Assembly: GCA_036504215.1 (NCBI GenBank)
Contig: DASXVO010000039.1
Location: forward strand, 1 to 64,000
Direction: 5' to 3'
DNA length: 64,000 bases
Origin: Vicinamibacterales bacterium
GTDB lineage: Bacteria; Acidobacteriota; Vicinamibacteria; Vicinamibacterales; Fen-181
Under the pieces are notes generated by a model that was given only the letters and a program-made list of their open reading frames with translations, was not told where the DNA came from and searched no databases. Of the stretch, positions 7,951 to 17,052 are shown piece after piece (within the stretch, counting starts at the first letter, position 1; each line of letters opens with the position of its first letter). The position numbers were made by a program, and so were the translations under genes.

Positions 7951-9279
7951 ATGCGCGGGATGACGTGGCTGGTGGCGATCGGTCTGGTCGTGGTGTTGTC
8001 AGGCCCGGCCGTCGCGCAGGAGGCCGGGTTCTCGGCGGCCGATTTCACCGCTCGCCGCGACAAGCTCATATCGCAGATAGGCGACGCGGTGGCCGTCGTC
8101 CCGCCTTCGAATGCCGACGTGTGGTATCTGAGCGGCATCGAGGGTCGCGAGGTCGGCCTCATCCTCGTGCCGCCCGGGGCCGCGCGCCGGGCCCCGAATC
8201 CCGAAGCCTGGAAGACCACCGCCTACCTGCCGGCGCGTTCGCCGCGCGCCGGCGTGTGGAACGACACGCTCACGTCGGTGGGGGACGACATCAAGGCGCA
8301 GACCGGCATCGACAACACGGCCCCGGTCTCACGCCTGCTCGCGGATGTCGCGAAGCTCGCCCTGATTGCCGACACCATCTACATTCCCTATCGAAGCGCT
8401 CCGGCGGGAGACGGCGAGCTGGCGGCCGATCTGAAATTCGTGGAGTCGGTGCGCCGCATGCTGCCCGAGGTCCGGATCAAGAACCTCGCGCCGCTCATCA
8501 CCGACATGCGCTGGGCAAAGTCGGCCGCCGAGATCACGGTGATGAGAAGAGCCGAGGCGATCACCGCTGACGCGTTCATCGACGCGGCGAAGCGGGCGGC
8601 GCCCGGCATGTTCGAATACGAGATCGAGGCGGGCATCAACCACATCTTCCGCGCGCGCGGCTCTTCGCGACCGGCGTTTCTCATCATCGGATCCGGTCCG
8701 AACTCGTGCATCCTGCACCACATGTCGAACGATCGGCAGATGAGGCAGGACGAGTTGCTCCTGATCGACATCGGCACGGTCTACAAGCACACCGAGACCG
8801 ACCTGACGAGGACGATCCCGGTGTCTGGCACGTTCACGCCAGAGCAGCGGAAGATTTACGACATCGTCCTCGAGGCGAACAAGAAGGCGATTGCGGCCGT
8901 GAAGCCGGGCATGACCCTGGCCGACGTGCACCGGGTCGCCTACGACGTGATCGACAAGGCCGGCTACGGGAAATACCTGATTCACGGCACCAACCACACG
9001 CTGAACGGCGGGTCGGAGCGGTTGCCCCATGGGTCGGGCCTGGTGCCCGATCGGACGACGCGACCTGGCTTCAGCAACGACAAGCCGATCGTGCCGGGCA
9101 CGATGTTCACGATCGAGCCCGGAATCTACATCCCGGAAAAGAACCTCGGTATCCGCATCGAGGACGACGTCCTGGTCACCGACACCGGGTGCGAGGTGCT
9201 GACGGCCGGTGCGCCAAAGGAGATTGCGGAGATCGAAAAGCTGGTGAGGAGTGGAAAGCCTGGGGTGACGCGACACTAG
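7951..9279 (+). CDS. Secreted M24-family (Xaa-Pro aminopeptidase-like) metallopeptidase
   Basis: The 442-residue product has a cleavable signal peptide (MRGMTWLVAIGLVVVLSGPAVA) and an AAGGGGAG-like ribosome binding site. An N-terminal creatinase-like domain precedes the pita-bread fold. Metal ligands are recognisable: Asp in LLLIDIGT, Asp in TETDLTRT, His in IHGTNH, Glu in FTIEPGIY, and Glu in GIRIEDD. The loop after the first His (T-L-N-G-G-S-E-R-L-P-H-G-S-G) departs from the usual H-x-L-G-L-x-V-H-D, so substrate preference may differ from classical aminopeptidase P. It follows the C69 peptidase in the same direction. Confidence 0.88.
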   Translation: MRGMTWLVAIGLVVVLSGPAVAQEAGFSAADFTARRDKLISQIGDAVAVVPPSNADVWYLSGIEGREVGLILVPPGAARRAPNPEAWKTTAYLPARSPRAGVWNDTLTSVGDDIKAQTGIDNTAPVSRLLADVAKLALIADTIYIPYRSAPAGDGELAADLKFVESVRRMLPEVRIKNLAPLITDMRWAKSAAEITVMRRAEAITADAFIDAAKRAAPGMFEYEIEAGINHIFRARGSSRPAFLIIGSGPNSCILHHMSNDRQMRQDELLLIDIGTVYKHTETDLTRTIPVSGTFTPEQRKIYDIVLEANKKAIAAVKPGMTLADVHRVAYDVIDKAGYGKYLIHGTNHTLNGGSERLPHGSGLVPDRTTRPGFSNDKPIVPGTMFTIEPGIYIPEKNLGIRIEDDVLVTDTGCEVLTAGAPKEIAEIEKLVRSGKPGVTRH

Positions 9280-9354
9280 ACATCTTCCAGGTGTCAGAGC
9301 GTGACGAATGAAGCACGGTCTCGCGCCTCGCTTCCGCCCCTTGAAGATGTCGAT

Positions 9355-9375
9355 GACGACGCCGGAGGCGTCGTC
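9355..9375. terminator. Perfect 9-bp hairpin between convergent genes
   Basis: GACGACGCC and GGCGTCGTC form a nine-base-pair stem around a three-base loop. It sits between the M24 peptidase gene and the convergent DUF697-like gene. There is no T-run on either side, so it is only terminator-like. Nothing else is evident in 9280-9464 apart from further GC-rich partial inverted repeats. Confidence 0.4.
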
Positions 9376-9464
9376 CAGAAACCACGTGGGCGAAGCGAGT
9401 TCGGCGGTGTGAGGCGACGCTTCGCTGGCCGGCCCCGCAGCCTTGTCACGCCGAAGCGGCGGGT

Positions 9465-10451
9465 CTAGAAATAGTCGTCCGACCGCTTCATCCTGCGCGC
9501 GACTGCGCGGCCGCGGGTCAGGCCCTCGCGCGAGAGTTCACGGAGCCGCGCCGTGGTGAGCTTGTCACCCTGCGTCGCCCACAGCAGCACCGCGCGCCCG
9601 ATGGCCCACGTGCCACCGTACGCGACGGCCACCTTCGGCACGATGCCGATCACTGGAAGCAGACCGACCAACTGCCGCGCGATCTGCCGGAAGAGCAGGC
9701 CGCCGCCGAGCACCCCGATGATCTCGCCGATGAGATCCCGCGCTTGGCCCCGTTTGCCCGAAGCCAGTGCGATGCGGTAGCTCATCATCAACTGGTTCTT
9801 GGTCAGCACGATCACGTCGCCGATGTTGAGCGGGATGTTGAGCAGCGGGACCACCTCGGCCAGGCCGGTGCTGAACGCGTAGCCGGCATTGGTGCGGGCC
9901 GTTTCGTCGATCAGCGCGTCGACAATCTTCCGCCGCAGCAGCGGGAACTCGCGCGCGAGCGCCAGGCGCCGCTCGGGTTCGACGACGGTGAGGAGGGCGT
10001 CCACCGCATGTCCCACCCCCTGGGCGTCGAGGCGGTCCACCGCCACACGCGCGGCGCTGCCCTGGGTGTGCACCTTGCCAGGACGCTCGTCCGTGCCAAC
10101 GGCGACCGTCACGAGCCTCACGCCCCGCTTCAGCCACATCTCGCGCGCGGTCCGCAATTCCGCCGACATGCCCGTGCCCCGCGCCAGGATGAAGACGATG
10201 TCGGGGCCGTCGACGACCGGAGCTTCCCGTTGCCCTCCGGGCGGACCGGCCAGCGAGGCATCGATGGCGGTGAGCCACATGATCGCTTCGGTCAGGCCCT
10301 CGGCCAGCAGGACCGCGAACATGTCGGCTTCCGCCGTCGTTTCGCCGACGATGAGCAGTCGGACCTGCCGGTCCGCTTCGCGGCGGATCGCATCGAGGTC
10401 CACTTCCTTGAGAATGCGCCACACGCGGGCGAGCGTCAGGGGACTGGTCAT
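9465..10451 (-). CDS. DUF697/YcjF-like membrane protein with degenerate GTPase-like N-terminus
   Basis: The 328-residue product has two parts. Residues 1-160 look like a G-domain remnant: a beta strand RLLIVGETTAEADMF sits where a P-loop GxxxxGKS would be expected, but the Gly-Lys-Ser is absent. Residues 175-290 resemble DUF697, with LAEVVPLLNIPLNIGDVIVL, a GEIIGVLGGGLLFRQIARQL helix and LLPVIGIVPKVAVAYGGTWAIGRA. DUF697 domains are membrane-inserting and are often fused to Era-like GTPases. The loss of the nucleotide-binding residues suggests a non-enzymatic membrane role. It is divergent from the desulfhydrase gene. Confidence 0.65.
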   Translation of the reverse strand: MTSPLTLARVWRILKEVDLDAIRREADRQVRLLIVGETTAEADMFAVLLAEGLTEAIMWLTAIDASLAGPPGGQREAPVVDGPDIVFILARGTGMSAELRTAREMWLKRGVRLVTVAVGTDERPGKVHTQGSAARVAVDRLDAQGVGHAVDALLTVVEPERRLALAREFPLLRRKIVDALIDETARTNAGYAFSTGLAEVVPLLNIPLNIGDVIVLTKNQLMMSYRIALASGKRGQARDLIGEIIGVLGGGLLFRQIARQLVGLLPVIGIVPKVAVAYGGTWAIGRAVLLWATQGDKLTTARLRELSREGLTRGRAVARRMKRSDDYF

Positions 10452-10472
10452 ATTCAGATTCTACACGCCACG

Positions 10473-10481
10473 TGGTAGCCT
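10473..10481 (+). promoter_or_regulatory. Extended -10 element upstream of the desulfhydrase gene
   Basis: TGGTAGCCT fits TG-n-TAnnnT and lies 28 bases before the start codon, close to a CCACGTGG palindrome at 10468-10475. The -35 region is weak. Confidence 0.4.
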
Positions 10482-10509
10482 GTAACGGCCCTCGAGGAGT
10501 CATACATCC

Positions 10510-11505
10510 ATGCACCTTGCACGATTTCCCAGGCGACGTTATACCCAGGGTTGGACACCGCTCGAGCAGATGGAGCGTCTTTCGCAGCGGCTCGGCGGTC
10601 CAAACCTCTATATCAAGCGAGACGACCTGCTCGGCCTCGCCGGCGGCGGCAACAAGACGCGCAAGCTCGAATTCCTGGTAGCCGACGCGCTCGCGCATGG
10701 CGCCGACACGCTCGTGACCTGCGGCGCCGTCCAGTCGAACCACTGTCGGCTGACCCTGGCGGCCGCGGTCAAGGAAGGCCTGAAGTGCCGGCTGGTTCTC
10801 GAAGAGCGCGTGGCGAACAGCTACACCCCGGACGCGACCGGCAACAACTTCCTGTTCAGGCTGCTCGGCGTCGAAGCCATCACCGTCGTCAAGTCCGGCG
10901 TGGACCTCGCGGCTGAGATGCAGAAGGTGGCCGCCGAGGTGTCGGCGCTCGGGCGCAAGGCCTACATCATTCCCGGCGGCGGATCGAACCCGATTGGGGC
11001 GCTCGGCTACGTGGCGTGCGCCGAGGAGATTCTCGCCCAGACCTTCGAACTCGGGCTGCGACTCGATCACATCGTGTGCGCGAGCGGGAGCACCGGCACC
11101 CACGCAGGACTGCTGGCGGGCTTGGTCGGCAACAACAGCCACATTCCATTGACGGGCATCAACGTCCGCCGGACGCGCGAAGAGCAGGAGCCAAACGTCC
11201 ACAAGCTCGCGCAGGAAGTCGCTGCCAAGCTGGGGATTCCGGGCGGCATTCCTCGCGAGGCGGTGACCGCGCTTGGAGACTGGGTTGGTCCAGGCTACTC
11301 GCTGCCGACGCCCGAGATGGTGGAGGCCGTGCGCATGGTGGCGCAGGTCGAGGGGATCCTGCTGGACCCGGTCTACACCGGCAAGACGATGGCCGGCTTG
11401 ATCGGTCTCATCCGGCGGGGGACGTTCAAGGCGGGCGAGAACGTGCTGTTCGTGCACACCGGCGGGTCGCCGGCGCTGTATGCGTATCAGTCGGTGCTGG
11501 TGTAG
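10510..11505 (+). CDS. PLP-dependent D-cysteine desulfhydrase / L-cysteate sulfo-lyase family
   Basis: The 331-residue enzyme is a fold-type II PLP protein of the ACC deaminase/DcyD/CuyA group. The PLP lysine is Lys49 in GGGNKTRKLEF, preceded by YIKRDDL. TCGAVQSNHCRLTLAAA binds substrate and phosphate, and IIPGGGSNPIGALGY and VHTGGSPALYAY complete the family pattern. The start follows GAGGAGT at a suitable distance. Candidate reactions are release of pyruvate, ammonia and sulfide from D-cysteine, or of sulfite from L-cysteate; the sequence alone does not settle this. No sulfur-metabolism partner is adjacent. Confidence 0.85.
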   Translation: MHLARFPRRRYTQGWTPLEQMERLSQRLGGPNLYIKRDDLLGLAGGGNKTRKLEFLVADALAHGADTLVTCGAVQSNHCRLTLAAAVKEGLKCRLVLEERVANSYTPDATGNNFLFRLLGVEAITVVKSGVDLAAEMQKVAAEVSALGRKAYIIPGGGSNPIGALGYVACAEEILAQTFELGLRLDHIVCASGSTGTHAGLLAGLVGNNSHIPLTGINVRRTREEQEPNVHKLAQEVAAKLGIPGGIPREAVTALGDWVGPGYSLPTPEMVEAVRMVAQVEGILLDPVYTGKTMAGLIGLIRRGTFKAGENVLFVHTGGSPALYAYQSVLV

Positions 11506-11518
11506 CAGCAGGCGGTGT

Positions 11519-11577
11519 GGGGGCGGGTCTCACGCCTTCGCCGAACGGCTTCGGCGATGCGAGTCGGACCCGCCCGT
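11519..11577. repeat. Nested hairpin in the leader of the small secreted protein
   Basis: The outer stem is GGGCGGGTC at 11521-11529 with GACCCGCCC at 11567-11575. The inner stem is CGCCGAA at 11539-11545 with TTCGGCG at 11550-11556. The element lies between the desulfhydrase stop and the ribosome binding site of the next gene. It could be a REP-type palindrome or act as an attenuator/terminator; it has no U-tract. Confidence 0.5.
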
Positions 11578-11593
11578 GACGATCGGAGGCTCC

Positions 11594-12049
11594 ATGCGCA
11601 GTGGTCTGACAGCGTTTGCGTTCGTCGTCGCCGCGGCGGTGGCGTTCGGCGTGTCCACCGCGGCCTTTGCACAGGCACAACAGGGGCAACAGGCGCAGCA
11701 GGGGCAACAGGCGCCGCCCGACAAGGAAAAGGACAAGGCTGCTCCGGCGGATCCGATCTCGGGCGACTGGGATGGTCTGGTGGACATGCCGGACGGAGCC
11801 ATGGGATTCAGCCTGGCGCTGAAACTCGACAAGGACAAGCTCACCGGTGAGGTCGGCAGCAACCAGGGCGTGACCCCCATCAAGGAAGGCACCTGGGCCG
11901 ACGGGAAGCTGACCATCAGCTTCATCTACGTTGACGGCCAGCCCGTGACGATGGCCGGAACGCTCAAGGACGACACGCTCAACGGGTCGCTCAGCTACGG
12001 CGGCGGCCAGATGGTGGCGAACTGGGGCGCGAAGAGGAAGACCAAGTAG
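11594..12049 (+). CDS. Small secreted protein of unknown function
   Basis: The 151-residue product starts at an ATG four bases after GGAGG. Residues 1-28 form a signal peptide ending near AAAFAQA. A short Gln-rich repeat follows ([12 protein letters not shown]) and a charged linker. The rest is a compact beta-rich domain, starting [10 protein letters not shown] and ending [12 protein letters not shown]. The alternating strands suggest a small barrel or lipocalin-like fold, but I do not recognise the family. It is probably periplasmic. Confidence 0.75.
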   Translation: MRSGLTAFAFVVAAAVAFGVSTAAFAQAQQGQQAQQGQQAPPDKEKDKAAPADPISGDWDGLVDMPDGAMGFSLALKLDKDKLTGEVGSNQGVTPIKEGTWADGKLTISFIYVDGQPVTMAGTLKDDTLNGSLSYGGGQMVANWGAKRKTK

Positions 12050-12126
12050 GTTGAACGGGGTCCTTGGCTGCAGTACCATGGTCTGTTGCGGCAGCCACGA
12101 GATTGCCGCCAGTGGACCCTGTTCTC

Positions 12127-15100
12127 ATGTCTGAGACTACCGCCGGCGCCAGCGCGGAACTCGTCATCCGCGGCGCCCGCACGCACAATCTCAAGAACAT
12201 CGATCTCACCCTTCCGACCAACGCGCTGGTGATCATCACCGGCGTCAGCGGGTCAGGGAAATCCTCGCTCGCCTTCGACACGATCTACGCCGAAGGTCAG
12301 CGGCGCTACGTCGAGTCGCTGTCGGCGTACGCCCGGCAGTTCCTCGAACGGATGGAGAAGCCGGACGTTGACCAGATCGACGGCGTCTCGCCCGCGATTG
12401 CCATCCGGCAGAAGAACAGCATCCGCAACCCGCGCTCGACCGTCGGCACGACGACCGAAATCCACGACTATCTGCGCCTCCTCTATTCGCGGGTCGGCCG
12501 GACGTTCTGCCGGAACTGCGGGCAGGAGGTCATTCGCGAGAGCCCCGAGGTGGTCGCCCGGCGCCTGGCGACGCTTCCCGAGGGGACCCGGCTCATCATC
12601 GGGTTCGAGATGCCGGTCGTGGCCGCCCCGAAGGCCGGACCCGCGGAAGGCCCAGACACGCCCGAGACCTCCGACGAGGTCGCGGAGGCCGCCGCTGCCG
12701 ACGCGGACCTCCTGAACGGTCGCGGCGGGCACGACCAGGCCGACCGAGACGGCAGCGGGGATGGCGGCGGGAATGGGCACGGGGCCAACGGCAACGGCAC
12801 GAACGGCCAGAGCGCGGACCCGGTGACGGCAACACTCGAGGCCCTGCGCCGCCGGGGGTTCGGCCGACTGCTGATTGGCGGACGCGCCGCGGTGTCGTTC
12901 GACGATGTGGAGGTGGCGCTGCTCGAGGACCGGTCGACCCTGCACGTCGTCGTCGATCGGTTGCGGATCCAGCCCGACATGCTGACGCGTCTCACCGATT
13001 CGATCGAGACGGCGTACGGCGAAGGCGGCGGGGCGGCGTTCGCACTCGAGGTGCCGGAGACCGGTGGGCGCGAGGCGTCCTCCGGGCCGGGCGCCGGCAC
13101 GCGGCACGTGTTCTCCGAGCGCTTCGAGTGCCGCGCGTGCGGCATCGCGTACGAGGACCCGCAGCCACGCCTCTTCTCGTTCAACAATCCGTTCGGCGCC
13201 TGTCCGACGTGCCACGGATTCGGCAACATCATCGAACTCGACATGGATCTCGTCGTGCCGGATCCGACGCGGTCGATCCAGGACAACGCCATCGAGCCGT
13301 GGAGCAAGCCCCACTACCGGACGAGCCTGGCAGAGCTGAAGCGGGCGGCACGACAGCACGACGTGCGCCTCAACGTTCCGTGGGCCGACCTCACACCGGA
13401 GGAGAAGCGGTTCGTCGTCGAAGGTGATGGCGCGGAGTACGAGGGCGTCCGCGGCTTCTTCGCGTGGCTGGAGCGGAAGAAATACAAGGTGCACGTCCGG
13501 GTGTTTCTGAGCCGTTACCGCGGCTACCAGACGTGTCCCGATTGTGGCGGGGCGCGGCTCCGGCGCGAGGCCCGCGACGTCCGCGTCGGCGGCCGGACGA
13601 TCGACGAGGTCTGCCGTCTGACCGTCCGCGAGGCGCAACGCTTCTTCGGTGAGCTGCAACTCGGCGCGCGTGAAGCCACGATTGCCGAGAAGGTGCTGGC
13701 CGAGGTTCGCCGGCGCCTGTCCTTCCTCGGCGAGGTGGGCCTGGACTACCTGACGATCGACCGGCTGTCGTCGACGCTGTCCGGGGGGGAATCCCAGCGG
13801 ATCAACCTCGCGACCTCCCTTGGCTCGGCGCTGGTCGGGACGCTCTACGTGCTCGACGAGCCGTCGATCGGCCTGCACCCGCGCGACAACCTGCGGTTGA
13901 TCGAGATCCTCCGCCAGTTGCGCGACCAGGGCAACACGGTGCTGGTGGTCGAGCACGACGCGGACATGATTCGGGTGGCCGATCACATCGTCGATCTCGG
14001 GCTGGGTGCGGGCGAACAGGGAGGGAAGGTCGTCTACTCGGGGACGTTCGACGGCCTGCAGCACGAGCAGCGGTCGCTGACCGCCCGATACCTGCGGGGC
14101 GAGCTGTCGATTCCCCTGCCCCACGAGCGGCGTCGCGGGACGGGACAGCGGCTGCGAATCCTGGGCGCGAGCGAGCACAACCTGAAGAAGATCGACGTGA
14201 CGATCCCGCTGAATACGCTGACGTGCGTCACCGGCGTGAGCGGGTCCGGGAAGTCCACGCTCGTCCACGACATCATCTACCCGGCGATCAAGCGGCTCAA
14301 GGGTGATTGGGAGAAGAAAGTCGGCTCACATCGCGGAGTGTCGGGGGCCGAAGCGATCACCGATGTCGTGCTGGTGGACCAGGCACCGATCGGCCGGACG
14401 CCGCGCTCGAACCCGGTGACCTATCTCAAGGCGTTCGACCCGATCCGCGAGCTGTTCGCGTCGACCAAGGACGCGCGCTCACGCGGCCTGACGGCCAGCC
14501 ACTTCTCGTTCAACGTGCCCGGCGGCCGCTGCGAGACCTGCGAGGGCGAAGGGCAGATTCGCGTCGAGATGCAGTTCCTGGCGGACGTGTTCGTGCCGTG
14601 CGAGCAGTGCGACGGCAAGCGGTTCAAGCCGCAGGTACTCGACGTGCGCTACCGCGGCAAGAACGTGCACCAGGTGCTGGACCTGACGGTGCGCGAGGCG
14701 CTGACGTTCTTTGCCGGATCGGCAAAGGTCCTGCGACGGCTGCACGTGCTCGACGAGATTGGCCTCGGCTACCTGCGACTCGGCCAGCCCGCGACGACGC
14801 TCTCGGGCGGAGAGGCCCAGCGCATCAAGATTGCCGCGCACCTCGCGTCGCGCACGGGCGATCGGCTGCTCTACATCCTCGACGAGCCGACCACCGGCTT
14901 GCACTTCGACGACATCGCGAAGCTGCTCGCCGCCTTCCGCAAGCTGCTGCAGGCGGGCCACTCGTTGCTCGTCATCGAGCACAATCTCGATGTCATCAAG
15001 ACCGCCGACCACGTGATCGACCTTGGGCCCGAGGGCGGCGAGGACGGCGGCTGGATCGTGGCCGTCGGCACGCCGGAGGAAGTGGCCGCCATCGACGCCT

Positions 15101-15144
15101 CCCACACCGGCCGCTACCTTCGGCCTCTCCTCAGCCGGGAGTGA
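12127..15144 (+). CDS. uvrA: Excinuclease ABC subunit A
   Basis: The 1005-residue product is UvrA, the damage-recognition ATPase of nucleotide excision repair. The first ABC module has Walker [15 protein letters not shown] near residue 40 and signature [17 protein letters not shown] with [15 protein letters not shown]. The second has [13 protein letters not shown] and [17 protein letters not shown] with [12 protein letters not shown]. Zinc-binding pairs are visible (CRACG...CPTCHG and CETCEG...CEQCDG). It is longer than the usual roughly 940-960 residues because of a Gly/Asn/Asp-rich insertion at about residues 162-238 in the first module. uvrC lies 9 kb downstream. The ATG at 12127 was preferred over an upstream extension that lacks homology. 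Confidence 0.97.
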   Translation: MSETTAGASAELVIRGARTHNLKNIDLTLPTNALVIITGVSGSGKSSLAFDTIYAEGQRRYVESLSAYARQFLERMEKPDVDQIDGVSPAIAIRQKNSIRNPRSTVGTTTEIHDYLRLLYSRVGRTFCRNCGQEVIRESPEVVARRLATLPEGTRLIIGFEMPVVAAPKAGPAEGPDTPETSDEVAEAAAADADLLNGRGGHDQADRDGSGDGGGNGHGANGNGTNGQSADPVTATLEALRRRGFGRLLIGGRAAVSFDDVEVALLEDRSTLHVVVDRLRIQPDMLTRLTDSIETAYGEGGGAAFALEVPETGGREASSGPGAGTRHVFSERFECRACGIAYEDPQPRLFSFNNPFGACPTCHGFGNIIELDMDLVVPDPTRSIQDNAIEPWSKPHYRTSLAELKRAARQHDVRLNVPWADLTPEEKRFVVEGDGAEYEGVRGFFAWLERKKYKVHVRVFLSRYRGYQTCPDCGGARLRREARDVRVGGRTIDEVCRLTVREAQRFFGELQLGAREATIAEKVLAEVRRRLSFLGEVGLDYLTIDRLSSTLSGGESQRINLATSLGSALVGTLYVLDEPSIGLHPRDNLRLIEILRQLRDQGNTVLVVEHDADMIRVADHIVDLGLGAGEQGGKVVYSGTFDGLQHEQRSLTARYLRGELSIPLPHERRRGTGQRLRILGASEHNLKKIDVTIPLNTLTCVTGVSGSGKSTLVHDIIYPAIKRLKGDWEKKVGSHRGVSGAEAITDVVLVDQAPIGRTPRSNPVTYLKAFDPIRELFASTKDARSRGLTASHFSFNVPGGRCETCEGEGQIRVEMQFLADVFVPCEQCDGKRFKPQVLDVRYRGKNVHQVLDLTVREALTFFAGSAKVLRRLHVLDEIGLGYLRLGQPATTLSGGEAQRIKIAAHLASRTGDRLLYILDEPTTGLHFDDIAKLLAAFRKLLQAGHSLLVIEHNLDVIKTADHVIDLGPEGGEDGGWIVAVGTPEEVAAIDASHTGRYLRPLLSRE

Positions 15145-15153
15145 AATCGGGAA

Positions 15154-15162
15154 TGATAGGAT
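15154..15162 (+). promoter_or_regulatory. Extended -10 element, possibly giving a leaderless transcript
   Basis: TGATAGGAT fits TG-n-TAnnnT and ends eight bases before the ATG at 15170. Initiation at the usual distance would begin the mRNA at or next to that ATG. No Shine-Dalgarno sequence is visible there. Confidence 0.35.
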
Positions 15163-15169
15163 GGTGCGG

Positions 15170-16456
15170 ATGAGACGCGTCCTTCCGTTCCTCGTTGCCA
15201 TCGCCTGCGCTGCCGGAGTTCACGCGCAGCAGCTGTCGTTCGAACAGGTCGTTGCACAACTCAAGGCACCGGAGGCTGCGGCTCGGATGGATGCCCTCAG
15301 GTTGCTCGAGGAGTCCGGTTATCCCGAGGCGGGCGGGCCCATTGCCGCGCTGCTGAAGGATCCGGACGAGCGCGTGATGCGGCGCGCCGTGTATGCGGAG
15401 CTCGGCCTGTACACCGGTTCGCGGATCGAGCCCAAGAAACGTGTCGCCATGGTGGTCGAGGTCCGCGATTCCCGGCCGGCCGCCCGCGCGTTCGACACCG
15501 GCGGCTGGTCGGCGCTTCCGATCGCACCCGTACCACCGGAGATCGTGTCGGGTCTGCTCGCCGCCGCACAGTCACCCGATGTCGCCTTCCGCCTCGAGGT
15601 GCTCTACGCGCTCGGCATCCTCGCGCAGGTGGACGGGACGCCGCCGCTCCCGAGCCACCGAGAGGTCGTGAACGCCATGGTGGAGGGCCTCGGCGACCCG
15701 GCTTCCGCCGTGCGGGCGACGACGGCACGGGTGGCGGGCCGCATCTTCCGCCGGTGCACCGCGCCGTGCGCAGGCATCGGGATCGAGCGCCTCGGCGACG
15801 CCCTCGTGCACGTGCTGAACGATTCGGAGGCCGGCGTTCGCGTGTCCGCGATGGAGGCTCTCGGCGACCTCCGGTGGGAGCGCGGTGTGCAGGCGCTGAC
15901 GACCAGCTACGAGTACTACAAGAAGGGGAACGACGCGTTGGCGGCGCTCGCGACGCTCGCGCAGATCGGTCACCCGTCGTCGCTTCCATTGTTCCAGAGC
16001 GTGATGGCGCGGAACGACGACGACCTCCGACGCGAGGCCATCGAGGGGATCGGCCGGACAGGTGACACAACCGCCGTGGCGGCCCTCGAGCCACTGCTGG
16101 CGTCCGAACGGTCGGTTCCGCTGCAACTGGCCGTCGCGTTCGCCTTGCACCGTGCGGGCCGAGGCTCGCACATCGACGTGCTCGTTCAGGCGGTCGGCAC
16201 GCGTGTGAACCGGTTGCAGGCGCAGGACTACCTCGTCGAACTCGGTCCTGCCGCCGCGGGTCCGGTCGCCGCCGCGCTGCAGTCCGAAACGCTGCACGCG
16301 GATTCGCCCGAGGCTCGGATCGCGCTGATCGAGGTGCTGAGCGCCGTCGGCGGCACGGCCCAGGTGCCGGCGATCGACATCCTGCGCAGCGACAAGAACG
16401 CCAGGCTGGCGAGCGTGGCGGAGCGGACGTCCCTCAGGCTCAAGGCGCGGCAGTAG
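15170..16456 (+). CDS. Secreted HEAT-repeat protein
   Basis: The 428-residue product has a signal peptide (MRRVLPFLVAIACAAGVHA) and then serial alpha-helical repeats of HEAT type. Examples are LLKDPDERVMRRAVYAELG, VNAMVEGLGDPASAVRATTA, LVHVLNDSEAGVRVSAMEALG and VMARNDDDLRREAIEGIG. Such repeats form a solenoid used for protein contacts. An ATG at 15161 is also in frame, but 15170 fits the -10 element and gives a cleaner signal peptide. The gene is followed two bases later by the glycosylase gene, so they may be co-transcribed although their functions look unrelated. Confidence 0.8.
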   Translation: MRRVLPFLVAIACAAGVHAQQLSFEQVVAQLKAPEAAARMDALRLLEESGYPEAGGPIAALLKDPDERVMRRAVYAELGLYTGSRIEPKKRVAMVVEVRDSRPAARAFDTGGWSALPIAPVPPEIVSGLLAAAQSPDVAFRLEVLYALGILAQVDGTPPLPSHREVVNAMVEGLGDPASAVRATTARVAGRIFRRCTAPCAGIGIERLGDALVHVLNDSEAGVRVSAMEALGDLRWERGVQALTTSYEYYKKGNDALAALATLAQIGHPSSLPLFQSVMARNDDDLRREAIEGIGRTGDTTAVAALEPLLASERSVPLQLAVAFALHRAGRGSHIDVLVQAVGTRVNRLQAQDYLVELGPAAAGPVAAALQSETLHADSPEARIALIEVLSAVGGTAQVPAIDILRSDKNARLASVAERTSLRLKARQ

Positions 16457-16458
16457 CG

Positions 16459-17052
16459 GTGGCAATCCGGAGATCGTTCTACGATCGTCCCACGCTCGCC
16501 GTCGCGGCCGATCTGATCGGCAAGGTCCTCGTGCACCGCGCCCCGGAGGGGACGTCCTCCGGCGCCATCGTGGAGGCCGAGGCCTACATCGGCGAGAACG
16601 ATCCGGCGTGCCACGCAGCCCCGGGTCCGACGGCCCGCAACCAGCCGCTCTACGGCCCACCGGGCCACGCCTACGTCTATCTCAACTACGGCATTCACTT
16701 CCTCTTCAACGTGGTGACCGAGGGCGACGGACGACCAGCGGCAGTCCTGGTCCGAGCGCTCCAGCCGATCGACGGCCTCGATCTGATGCAGCGGCGGCGG
16801 GCGCCCGACCGGCGCGGCGCGGTGATTCCGCACGACGAATTGTGTCGCGGGCCGGGCAACGTTGCCCGTGCGATGGGCATCACGCTCGCGCACAACAGAA
16901 CGGACCTGTGCGGGCGGACGATCTATCTCGAGGATCGCGGGCTCGTCGTCGAAGAGATCGCGTGGGGCCCGAGGATCGGCATCAGCGTGGGGATCGACCG
17001 GCCGTGGCGCTGCTACGTTCCGAGTCATCCTGCCGTGTCGGGGCGGAAGTGA
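16459..17052 (+). CDS. DNA-3-methyladenine glycosylase (Mpg/AAG family)
   Basis: This 197-residue base-excision glycosylase removes alkylated purines. The family pattern is clear: VEAEAYIGENDPACHA near residues 38-53 with the catalytic Glu at about 41. This is followed by Y-V-Y-L-N-Y-G-I-H-F-L-F-N-V-V near 73-86 and LCRGPGNVARAMGI. It starts with GTG two bases after the HEAT-repeat gene. The last 71 bases overlap, tail to tail, with the M1 aminopeptidase gene on the other strand. Together with uvrA and uvrC it adds to the DNA-repair content. Confidence 0.93.
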   Translation: MAIRRSFYDRPTLAVAADLIGKVLVHRAPEGTSSGAIVEAEAYIGENDPACHAAPGPTARNQPLYGPPGHAYVYLNYGIHFLFNVVTEGDGRPAAVLVRALQPIDGLDLMQRRRAPDRRGAVIPHDELCRGPGNVARAMGITLAHNRTDLCGRTIYLEDRGLVVEEIAWGPRIGISVGIDRPWRCYVPSHPAVSGRK

